A DNA stretch of 64,000 bases. Origin: Catenuloplanes atrovinosus. Its GTDB lineage: Bacteria > Actinomycetota > Actinomycetes > Mycobacteriales > Micromonosporaceae. The notes under the pieces are model-generated. The model had not been told where the DNA came from, did not search any database, and worked only from the letters and a program-made list of their open reading frames with translations. Of this stretch, positions 1 through 7,073 are shown piece after piece (within the stretch, counting starts at the first letter, position 1; each line of letters starts with the position of its first letter). The position numbers were made by a program, and so were the translations under genes. The stretch is taken from NCBI RefSeq assembly GCF_031458235.1, contig NZ_JAVDYB010000001.1, positions 3,865,001 to 3,929,000 on the forward strand. The letters are read 5' to 3'.

Positions 1-457
1 TGTAGCGGCTGGGCATCCGCCACGAACACAGAGATCATGAATGGCTGCCTCTCCGGGGGCGCGGCCGTCCGGTACGGGCCGGCGCCGACGTGCCGCCGTC
101 ACGCGTGACGCGTTCGGCCGGGCCGACCGGGCCGAGCCCCGCGTCGCCCGGCGATCCCCCGGTCATACCGAGCGATCCTGAGACGACCGTTAGAGCGCCG
201 TTCAGGCCGGTCGGCCGGATCACCGTCGCAGGCCGCGCGACGCTGCGACGGATCGTGAACGGCGACATCCCGTGCGGCCGTCGCGGTGACCCGGCCGACC
301 GGGCGGTTCACGGTCGCTGCCGCGGACGTACGGAGTCCGGCTCGCCGGATGCCGCTTCGTGCGTCACCGGTCCGGCGGTCATCCCGCTGAGACAGCGGGA
401 ACCGATCACCCCGTCACGCCGACCAACTCGCCGAAGGATCAACGAGGAGGACAGCAG
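1..457. other. Intergenic region upstream of the copper operon
   Basis: No convincing gene is visible here; the open frames lack ribosome sites and family resemblance. The only clear structure is a 14-bp perfect palindrome, CGTCACGCGTGACG, at 97-110, which could be a regulator site. A good ribosome site (GAGGAGG) at about 444-450 belongs to the gene starting at 458. Confidence 0.5.
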
Positions 458-1018
458 ATGGGTAGGACCTCGCGTTTCGGTGCCGGACTGGTGCTGGCAC
501 TGGCGCTGGGCGGTCTCACCGCGTGCGCGAACGACGGCAACGCGGCCGCACCGTCATCGAGCGCCACCGCCGCGAGCACGCCGGCCGGGCTGACCGTCCG
601 GGACCCGTGGATCAAGGCGGCGGACACCGGCATGACCGCCGCGTTCGGCACGCTGGTCAACGGCGGCAGCACGGACGTCACCGTGGTCTCCGCGGCCACC
701 GAGGTCTCGCCGATGATGGAGCTGCACGAGACCACCATGGTCAACGGCGCCATGCAGATGCAGCCCAAGCAGGGCGGCTTCACCATCCCGGCCGGCGGCG
801 AGCACGTGCTCCAGCCCGGCGGCGACCACATCATGATGATGGGCCTCACCACGCCGGTGCAGGCCGGCGACGAGATCGTGGTGACGCTGACGCTCGGCGA
901 CGGCAGCACGACCCGGTTCACCGCGATCGGCAAGCCGTTCACCGGCGCCCAGGAGTCGTACGCGCCCGGCGCGCACGGCAGCGCCATGCCGTCCATGTCC
1001 GCCGGGGCGCATTCGTGA
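458..1018 (+). CDS. PCuAC-family copper chaperone lipoprotein
   Basis: 186-residue extracytoplasmic copper chaperone. It starts with a lipoprotein signal (hydrophobic stretch then a lipobox ending LTAC at about residues 20-23), followed by one PCuAC (DUF461) domain. The copper-ligand pattern of the family is present: a histidine in MELHETT, methionines in the following MQMQP stretch, and the GGDHIMMM segment. The ATG at 458 is chosen because AACGAGGAGG lies 8 bases before it and the signal peptide begins there. The next gene, a DyP peroxidase, overlaps by 4 bases, and CopC follows. In Streptomyces a related chaperone feeds copper to a pathway that involves a DyP peroxidase, so this trio probably works together outside the membrane. 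Confidence 0.9.
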   Translation: MGRTSRFGAGLVLALALGGLTACANDGNAAAPSSSATAASTPAGLTVRDPWIKAADTGMTAAFGTLVNGGSTDVTVVSAATEVSPMMELHETTMVNGAMQMQPKQGGFTIPAGGEHVLQPGGDHIMMMGLTTPVQAGDEIVVTLTLGDGSTTRFTAIGKPFTGAQESYAPGAHGSAMPSMSAGAHS

Positions 1019-2208
1019 CCGGTCCGCAGCTCAGCCGGCGCGGGCTGTTCACCGGCGGTGCCGCCGCTCTCGGCGGCGCCGTCGCGGGCGGCGCGGTCGT
1101 CACCGCGCTGCGACCGGAGCCCGCGCCCGCACCGCCGCCGGCACCGGACCTGGTCGACTTCGGCCAGGCGATCGAGCCGTTCCACGGCGCGCGGCAGGCC
1201 GGGGTGGAGACCGTGCCGCAGGCGCACGCCGCGTTCGTCGCGTTCACGCTGCGGCCCGGCACCGACCGGGCCGCGCTCGGCCGGATGATGCGGCTGCTCA
1301 GCGACGACGCGGCGCGGCTGACCCGGGGCGAGGCGCCGCTGGCCGACACGGAGGCCGAGCTGGCCGTGGTCCCGGCGCGGCTGACCGTCACGTTCGGCTT
1401 CGGGCCCGGGCTGTACGCGGCGGCCGGGCTGCCCTCCCCGGTCGCGGCGCTGCCCGCGTTCCCGCAGATAGACAGGCTGGAGGAGCGCTGGAACGGCGGC
1501 GACCTGCTGATCCAGATCTGCGCGGACGACTCGATCACGGTCGCCCACGCGCAACGCATGCTGATCAAGGACAGCCGCCCGTTCGCGACCGTCCGATGGG
1601 TGCAGCGCGGCTTCCGGCGCAGCGCCGGCACGGAGGCGTCCGTCCGTACCCAGCGCAACCTGCTCGGCCAGCTCGACGGCACCGCGAACCCGGCGCCCGG
1701 CACCGCCTCGTTCGGCACCGCGGTCTGGCGTGAGGACGGCTCCACCCAGCTGGTGGTGCGACGTATCCGCGCCGAACTGGAATCGTGGGACCTGCTCGGC
1801 CGTGCCGACAAGGAGAACGCGGTCGGCCGGAAGCTCGACAGCGGCGCGCCGCTGACCGGCGTCACCGAGCTGGACGAGCCGGACTTCGCGAGGCTGGACG
1901 CCACCGGGTTCCCGGTCATGCCGGACTTCGCGCACGTCACCCGCGCGCGGCAGACCGACGACCGGCTCAAAATCGTGCGCCGGCCGTACAACTACGACGA
2001 CGCGCCGGCCGCGGACGGGACCGCGGACTGTGGACTGATCTTCGCGTCGTACCAGGCGGACATCGTGCGGCAGTACCTCCCGATCCAGCGGCGGCTGGCG
2101 GAGAAGGACCTGCTCAACGAGTGGATCACGCCGATCGGGTCGGCCGTGTTCTCGGTCCCGCCGGGCGCTGCGGAGGGCGGCTGGGTCGGGCAGGGGGTGC
2201 TCGCGTGA
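1015..2208 (+). CDS. Tat-exported DyP-type heme peroxidase
   Basis: 397-residue dye-decolorizing peroxidase. The N-terminus has a twin-arginine signal (LSRRGLFTGG, then a hydrophobic stretch), so it is exported folded with heme. The catalytic GxxDG motif is GQLDGT with Asp221, and the proximal heme ligand is His307 in FAHVTR. The GTG at 1015 overlaps the stop of the copper chaperone (GTGA), indicating translational coupling. The gene resembles DtpA/EfeB. There are no EfeU/EfeO genes beside it and the flanking genes are copper proteins, so a DtpA-like role in copper-dependent maturation is more likely than iron uptake; this is inferred from context. Confidence 0.93.
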   Translation: MTGPQLSRRGLFTGGAAALGGAVAGGAVVTALRPEPAPAPPPAPDLVDFGQAIEPFHGARQAGVETVPQAHAAFVAFTLRPGTDRAALGRMMRLLSDDAARLTRGEAPLADTEAELAVVPARLTVTFGFGPGLYAAAGLPSPVAALPAFPQIDRLEERWNGGDLLIQICADDSITVAHAQRMLIKDSRPFATVRWVQRGFRRSAGTEASVRTQRNLLGQLDGTANPAPGTASFGTAVWREDGSTQLVVRRIRAELESWDLLGRADKENAVGRKLDSGAPLTGVTELDEPDFARLDATGFPVMPDFAHVTRARQTDDRLKIVRRPYNYDDAPAADGTADCGLIFASYQADIVRQYLPIQRRLAEKDLLNEWITPIGSAVFSVPPGAAEGGWVGQGVLA

Positions 2209-2747
2209 TGCGCCGGGTCGTGGTGGCGGCGCTCGCGGTCGCGGTGGCGGTGCTGGTTCCGGCCGCGCCGGCGTACGCGCACAACCGGCTCACCTCGTCC
2301 ACGCCCGCGGAGGGGGCACGGCTGGAGGCGGCACCGGCGCAGATCGCGCTGACCTTCGCGGAATCGCTGAATCCGGTGTACACCCAGGTCATCGTCTCGG
2401 ACGCGGCGAAGGCGCGGGTGGCGGTGTCCGATCCGGTGGTGGACGGCGCCACGGCGACGGTCACGCTCGCGGGTGCGCCGGCGCACGGGGTGTACACGGT
2501 GGCGTACCGGGTGGTGTCCAAGGACGGGCATCCGGTGCAGGGGTCGTACGCGTTCACGGTCGGCTCCGGCGTCCCGAGCGCGGCCCCGGAGGTCACCGAT
2601 CCGGCCTCCACGGCCGCTCCCCCGGCGGCCGGTGGGCCGCCGACGGGGGTGGTCGCGCTGGTGGCGATCGGGGCGGTGGTGCTCGTCGCGGGCGGAGCGG
2701 TCGCGTTCCGGTTCTCCCGCCGGCGCACGACCCCTGCCGCATCCTGA
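2208..2747 (+). CDS. CopC-domain copper resistance protein
   Basis: 179 residues: a signal peptide ending AYAHN, a CopC domain in which the mature N-terminal histidine (after AYA) is the classical Cu(II) ligand, a Pro/Ala/Thr linker, and a C-terminal membrane helix (about residues 143-165) followed by basic residues. It is the YcnJ/CopC type anchored to the outside of the membrane. The start overlaps the peroxidase stop (TGATG). It closes the copper operon. A terminator hairpin follows at 2809-2832. Confidence 0.9.
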   Translation: MRRVVVAALAVAVAVLVPAAPAYAHNRLTSSTPAEGARLEAAPAQIALTFAESLNPVYTQVIVSDAAKARVAVSDPVVDGATATVTLAGAPAHGVYTVAYRVVSKDGHPVQGSYAFTVGSGVPSAAPEVTDPASTAAPPAAGGPPTGVVALVAIGAVVLVAGGAVAFRFSRRRTTPAAS

Positions 2748-2808
2748 CGCCCTCCCCCCGCCGCGCCGCGTCGATCCAGGCGCGAGGCGGCTGGACCCGG
2801 CGCGACAG

Positions 2809-2832
2809 GACCCCGCCGGGTGCGGCGGGGTC
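2809..2832. terminator. Bidirectional hairpin terminator
   Basis: Nine-base perfect stem (GACCCCGCC / GGCGGGGTC) with a 6-base loop. It lies between the convergent CopC and P450 genes. There is no T-tract, which is common in actinomycetes. Confidence 0.6.
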
Positions 2833-2841
2833 GGTGGCGGG

Positions 2842-4029
2842 TCAGTCCCAGGTGATCATCATGCGTTCGGGGCCGCGGGTGGAGAGGCCCGTCTTCCAGT
2901 CGATGCCGGCCTCGCCGTCGGACAGGCGGAGGCCGGGCAGGCGGCCGAAGAGCATGCCGATCGCGACCTGCAGCTCCATCCGGGCCAGCGGCGCGCCCAG
3001 GCAGTGGTGGGCGCCGTGGCCGAAGCCGACGTGGGACGCCTCCTCGCGGCGCAGGTCCAGCCGGGCCGGGTCGGTGAAGACGGACTCGTCGCGGTTGGCC
3101 GAGGTGACGGCGGGCAGCACCGGCTCGCCCGCGCGGACCAGGACGCCGCCGAGCTCGACGTCCTCGGTCGCGTAGCGTGGGATGCCGGCGCCGAGGCCGA
3201 GCGGCACGAAGCGCATCAGCTCCTCCACCGCGCGCGGCACGTCGTCCAGCGCGGACAGTTGGGCCGGGTGGTTGAGCAGTACGTAGACGAAGTTCGGGAT
3301 CTGTGACGCGGTGGTCTCGTGGCCGGCGACCAGGATCGCCTGGATGAGCGAGAGCATCTCGTCCTCGGAGAGCCGGTCCTGCTCGTCGCGCGCCTGGACC
3401 AGCGCGGTGATCAGGTCCTCGCGCGGTTCGGCGCGGCGCCGCGCGATGAGCCCGGCCGTGTACTCACGCATGGCCAGCGCGCACGCGCCGACCTCCTCGG
3501 GCGTGTACCGCGTGGTGGACAGGAAAGCGTCGGACCAGTACCGGAACTCGCCCCGGTCCTCGAACGGCACGCCGAGCAGTTCGCAGATCACCGCGACCGG
3601 CAGCGGCAGCGCGAACGCCTCCACCAGGTCGGCCGGCCCGCCGGCCACGAGCATGTCGTCGATCAGGCCGTCCGCCAGCCGCTGTACGCGCGGCCGGAGC
3701 CGCTCGATGCGCCGTACCGTGAAGGCCTTGGTCACCAGGCGGCGGAGTCGGCTGTGCTCCGGCGGGTCCAGCGACATGATGTTGCCGGGCGGCGGGATCA
3801 GCGGGCGCAGGCGTGGCTCGTCGCGGCCCGTCGCGGCGGCCCGGCTGAAGCGCGGGTCGCCGAGCACGATCTTGACATCGTCGTAGCGGGTGGCGAGCCA
3901 GGCCGGCTCGCCGTAGGGCAGCCGGACGCGGATCATCGGCTGGTTGCGCAGCTCGGCGAGCTGCGGGTCGGGATCGAGCCGTTCGGGGATCGCTGCCGGA
4001 TAGGCGCGCGGTTCATCCACGGTCGTCAT
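2842..4029 (-). CDS. Cytochrome P450
   Basis: 395-residue soluble bacterial P450, normal length for class I enzymes. Visible motifs: I-helix AGHETTAS for oxygen activation, K-helix ExxR in EELMR, and the heme loop FGHGAHHCLGAP with axial Cys343. The substrate is unknown; the N-terminal half resembles CYP105/107-like actinomycete enzymes. No ferredoxin gene is adjacent, so electrons must come from elsewhere. It has its own promoter with an inverted repeat (see 4038-4088), so it is probably regulated separately from the quinate genes upstream on the same strand. Confidence 0.95.
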   Translation of the reverse strand: MTTVDEPRAYPAAIPERLDPDPQLAELRNQPMIRVRLPYGEPAWLATRYDDVKIVLGDPRFSRAAATGRDEPRLRPLIPPPGNIMSLDPPEHSRLRRLVTKAFTVRRIERLRPRVQRLADGLIDDMLVAGGPADLVEAFALPLPVAVICELLGVPFEDRGEFRYWSDAFLSTTRYTPEEVGACALAMREYTAGLIARRRAEPREDLITALVQARDEQDRLSEDEMLSLIQAILVAGHETTASQIPNFVYVLLNHPAQLSALDDVPRAVEELMRFVPLGLGAGIPRYATEDVELGGVLVRAGEPVLPAVTSANRDESVFTDPARLDLRREEASHVGFGHGAHHCLGAPLARMELQVAIGMLFGRLPGLRLSDGEAGIDWKTGLSTRGPERMMITWD

Positions 4030-4037
4030 AACCCTCA

Positions 4038-4088
4038 GGCGTACGCCGTGTGCCTTAGGGTGTCAACCGCCGGCACACCGCGTACGCC
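4038..4088 (-). promoter_or_regulatory. P450 promoter within a 17-bp inverted repeat
   Basis: Two 17-base arms (4038-4054 and 4072-4088) are inverted copies with one mismatch and a 17-base spacer. On the minus strand the spacer contains a perfect TTGACA (4061-4066). At 17 bases from it, the arm nearest the gene supplies TACGCC as a possible -10, only about 9 bases before the P450 ATG. A dimeric regulator bound to both arms would cover the promoter. The structure could alternatively terminate the upstream Nramp-like gene. Confidence 0.55.
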
Positions 4089-4111
4089 ATCCTAGGAGGC
4101 TGGCCTGATAT

Positions 4112-5479
4112 TTAGAGCCGCTGAAGCTGGGTGACGACCATGGCGAGCGCGAAGAAGCCGTAGAAGCCGATCGCGACGACCATGCCGCCGAGGCGCCAGC
4201 CGCGCATGCGCACCGCGGCGGGCAGGTCCCGGATGTTGAGGCGGACCAGCAGGATCGAGTAGAGCAGCGTGACCACGGACGCGGCGCAGGTGGAGACGAT
4301 GAGCAGGCCGAGCGGCTGGGTGAAGCCGGCCAGCAGGATGATCGAGCCGAGCACGATCTCGGTCCAGACGACCAGCAGGTAGAGGCGGGGCTCGGTCCAG
4401 CGGGCCGATCCCGGCAGGTAGGAGCGGCGGACGAAGTCGGCGGCGAGCCGGCCGATGACGTCCAGCAGGCCCATGGCGGCGGCCCAGAGCGAGACCGCGG
4501 CGATCGCGAAGAACAGCAGCTTCAGCCAGACGCCGACCCGGCCGGCGAGCACGTCGCCCTCGATGCGCAGGAACGACGGGTCGTTCTTCAGGTCGCCGCG
4601 TCCGGCCAGCGTCTCGTACGCCAGCAGGCTCATGATCGTGATGGTGAGCAGGCAGACGGCCACGAACGTGACCAGGTGCTCCACGTTCGCCCGCCGCCAC
4701 CAGACCCGCCAGCGCTCCAGGTTGGCGGAGGACTCCGCGAGCTCGAACCGGTCCGCGCCGGCCGGTTCCGAGCGCCCGGTGATCGGCGAGATCAGCCGCG
4801 GCACGTGCGCGCCCATCCCGTACCGCTTGTCCCGGATCCAGTTGCTCAGCACCAGGTTGTGCACGCCGCCGGCCCCGGCCGCGCCGATCGCGCTGAGCAG
4901 CATCACGAATGTGATCTCCGGTGGGATGCGGCCGAACTCGACCACCGCGGCCCGGGCGCCGGAGCCCCAGGTGGACAGCGAGATGACGAACACCGCCACG
5001 ACCAGCAGGAAGAACAGCGTGAGCGCGACCTTGACGGTCTCCACCCGCTCGACCGTGGTGTAGACGACGCGGGACACGGACAGCAGCACGCCGACCAGCA
5101 CCAGCACCAGCACGGTGATCCACACCGGGTCGCCGCCGCCGATCAGGTAGGTGAACACGGTGGAGCCGCTGGTCGCCCAGCCGGGCCAGACGTACTGGAA
5201 CGCGCCGGCCAGGCAGATGATCACACCCCAGCCCTTCCACCAGCGGGAGAAGCCGGCGACCACGGTCTGCCCAGTGGCCAGCGTGTACCGCTCGATCTCC
5301 ATGTTGATGACGAACTGGACGAGCAGCGTGGTGATGGCGAGCCAGAGCAGGCCGAGGCCGCCGAGCACGGTCAGGTAGGGCCAGAGGATGATCTCACCGG
5401 CGGCCATGCCGATGCCGACCGCGACGACGCCGGGGCCGATCATCCGCCGCAACGGTACGGGAGCGGGTAGGTCAGTCAT
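4112..5479 (-). CDS. Nramp-family membrane transporter lacking the canonical metal site
   Basis: 455 residues with about 11 membrane helices and the Nramp (SLC11) fold signature, including the TM6-like GAGGVHNLVLSNWIRDKR. The canonical TM1 metal motif DPGN is absent: the first helix reads GPGVVAVGIGMAAGEIILWP. The usual TM6 methionine motif MPH is replaced by GGVHN. It is therefore unlikely to be an ordinary manganese/iron importer. It sits 9 bases after the shikimate dehydrogenase gene in the same operon, so it may move a metal used by QsuB or an organic acid such as quinate/shikimate. Both roles are inferences. Confidence 0.8.
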   Translation of the reverse strand: MTDLPAPVPLRRMIGPGVVAVGIGMAAGEIILWPYLTVLGGLGLLWLAITTLLVQFVINMEIERYTLATGQTVVAGFSRWWKGWGVIICLAGAFQYVWPGWATSGSTVFTYLIGGGDPVWITVLVLVLVGVLLSVSRVVYTTVERVETVKVALTLFFLLVVAVFVISLSTWGSGARAAVVEFGRIPPEITFVMLLSAIGAAGAGGVHNLVLSNWIRDKRYGMGAHVPRLISPITGRSEPAGADRFELAESSANLERWRVWWRRANVEHLVTFVAVCLLTITIMSLLAYETLAGRGDLKNDPSFLRIEGDVLAGRVGVWLKLLFFAIAAVSLWAAAMGLLDVIGRLAADFVRRSYLPGSARWTEPRLYLLVVWTEIVLGSIILLAGFTQPLGLLIVSTCAASVVTLLYSILLVRLNIRDLPAAVRMRGWRLGGMVVAIGFYGFFALAMVVTQLQRL

Positions 5480-5488
5480 GTCGCACTC

Positions 5489-6328
5489 CTAGGAGAGCAG
5501 AAGATCCAGGTGGCGCAGCATCCGCGCGATATCGGGGGTGCGCCCGGTGAACAGCCGGAACGCGGCGGCGGCCTGGTACGCGCACATGGCGGTGCCGCCG
5601 AGCGTGCGCAGGCCGGCCGCGCGGGCGGCGCGCAGCAGGGGCGTGTGGACCGGCATGTAGACGATGTCGGCGACCCAGAGGCCGGGGTGCAGCAGCTCCG
5701 CCGGCAACGGCAGTCCCGGGTGCCGGTGCATGCCGACGGGGCTGGCGTTGACCAGGCCGTCGGCCGTCTCGATCGCGGCGGGCAGGTCGGTCGGATCCGC
5801 CACCGCGATGCGGTCGGTGTCGAAGTGCAGGCTGAGCGTCTCGGCGAGCAGTCCGCGCCGGTCCAGGTCGGGATCGGTCACGGTGAGGTGGCCGACGCCC
5901 AGGCCGAGCAGCGCGTGCGCGCAGGCGGCACCGGCACCGCCCGCGCCGAGCTGCACGACGCGGCGGGTGGCCACGTCGGGGAGCCCGGTGCGGAACGACT
6001 CGGTGAAGCCGTACCCGTCGGTGTTGTGCCCGTGCCGCTCACCGTCGCGGAACACGACGGTGTTGACCGCGCCGATCGCCCGTGCCTGTGGCGACAGCCG
6101 GTCGAGCAGCCCGACCACGTGCTGCTTGAACGGATGGGTGATGTTGAGCCCGGCGAAGCCGTCGCGTTCGGCGTCGTCGAGCAGCCGGCCGAGCGTGGCC
6201 GGGGTGCCCGCCCGGTCCACGTCGATCAGCTCATAGCTCAGGTCGAGGCCCTGCCGGCGGGCCTCGGTCTCGTGCAGCGCGGGCGAGAACGACGCATCGA
6301 TCCCGGCGCCGATCAGTCCACACCGCAT
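5489..6328 (-). CDS. qsuD: NAD-type quinate/shikimate dehydrogenase
   Basis: 279-residue AroE-family enzyme that oxidises shikimate or quinate to the 3-dehydro acid. The shikimate-binding N-terminal half shows SPALHE, the catalytic lysine in HPFKQ and NTDGYGF. The Rossmann half has GAGGAG, followed by TDPDLDRR. An acidic residue at that strand end, instead of the NRT of NADP enzymes, suggests NAD+ use and a catabolic role, as in Corynebacterium QsuD. It is the first gene of a minus-strand operon with the Nramp-like transporter and diverges from the TetR-qsuB operon across a short operator region. The start is ATG at 6328. Confidence 0.88.
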   Translation of the reverse strand: MRCGLIGAGIDASFSPALHETEARRQGLDLSYELIDVDRAGTPATLGRLLDDAERDGFAGLNITHPFKQHVVGLLDRLSPQARAIGAVNTVVFRDGERHGHNTDGYGFTESFRTGLPDVATRRVVQLGAGGAGAACAHALLGLGVGHLTVTDPDLDRRGLLAETLSLHFDTDRIAVADPTDLPAAIETADGLVNASPVGMHRHPGLPLPAELLHPGLWVADIVYMPVHTPLLRAARAAGLRTLGGTAMCAYQAAAAFRLFTGRTPDIARMLRHLDLLLS

Positions 6329-6343
6329 CCGATGACTCCCTTG

Positions 6344-6363
6344 AATGTACGAACTGGTACGTT
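6344..6363. promoter_or_regulatory. Candidate TetR operator in the qsu divergent promoter
   Basis: Imperfect 20-bp palindrome in the 87-base gap between the divergent genes: AA.GTAC.A..T.GTAC.TT, with 7 of 10 base pairs symmetric and two GTAC half-sites ten bases apart. Its size and position suit a TetR dimer repressing both operons until an aromatic-acid ligand appears. Confidence 0.5.
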
Positions 6364-6415
6364 AGTTATCCTGGTCACATTCGTCCGTGTCAAGACCCAC
6401 ATGCAGACTGGAGCG

Positions 6416-7063
6416 ATGGAGAAGATGACCGTGGCGGCACCGGCGGAACGACGCCGTGACGCCGCGCGCACCCGGGCGGAGATCATCGACGTGGCCACGG
6501 ACGAGTTCGCCAACCGGGGGTACTCCGGCGCGCGGGTGGACGAGATCGCGGCGCGCACCCGCACCACGAAGCGGATGATCTACTACTACTTCGGGGGCAA
6601 GGAGCAGCTCTACCGCGCGGTGCTGGAGCGGGCGTACGCGGAGATCCGGGCGGCGGAGCGGGCCGTGGACGTCGAACACCTCGACCCCGCCACCGCGGTA
6701 CGGCGGCTGGCCGAGGTGACGTTCGACCACCACGAGGCGCACCCCGCGTTCATCCAACTGGTCGGTGTGGAGAACGCCCAGCACGCCCAGCACATCGCGC
6801 ACGTGGCCCGGCTGGTGGACCTGAACAGCTCGGCCGTGGACCTGCTGCGCGGGGTGCTCGAGCGCGGGCAGGCGGAGGGCGTGTTCCGCACGGACGTGGA
6901 CGCGCTGGACGTACACATGATGATCAGTTCGTTCTGCTTCTTCCGGGTGGCGAACCGGCACACGTTCGGCGCGCTGTTCGACCGCGACCTGCTGGATCCG
7001 GAGCGGCGCGCGCACTACCGGGCCATGCTCGGCGACCTGGTCACCGGATATCTACGCATTTAG
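6416..7063 (+). CDS. TetR-family regulator of quinate/shikimate catabolism
   Basis: 215-residue regulator. The N-terminal helix-turn-helix has the typical motif RTTKRMIYYYFGGKEQLYRAVLE at about residues 43-65. The C-terminal half (about 80-215) is the TetR ligand-binding and dimer domain. In-frame ATGs at 6401, 6416 and 6425 are all possible; a GGAG at 6410-6413 favours 6425. It is divergent from the shikimate dehydrogenase gene and 10 bases upstream of qsuB, so it very likely senses a pathway metabolite and controls both operons and itself through 6344-6363. Confidence 0.9.
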   Translation: MEKMTVAAPAERRRDAARTRAEIIDVATDEFANRGYSGARVDEIAARTRTTKRMIYYYFGGKEQLYRAVLERAYAEIRAAERAVDVEHLDPATAVRRLAEVTFDHHEAHPAFIQLVGVENAQHAQHIAHVARLVDLNSSAVDLLRGVLERGQAEGVFRTDVDALDVHMMISSFCFFRVANRHTFGALFDRDLLDPERRAHYRAMLGDLVTGYLRI

Positions 7064-7073
7064 GAGTCATGTC

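Noticed and set aside
90-593. Open frames in the first 450 bases
   Set aside because: No ribosome site, no family features and biased composition.
4112-5479. Manganese transporter MntH
   Set aside because: The DPGN and MPH metal motifs are missing.
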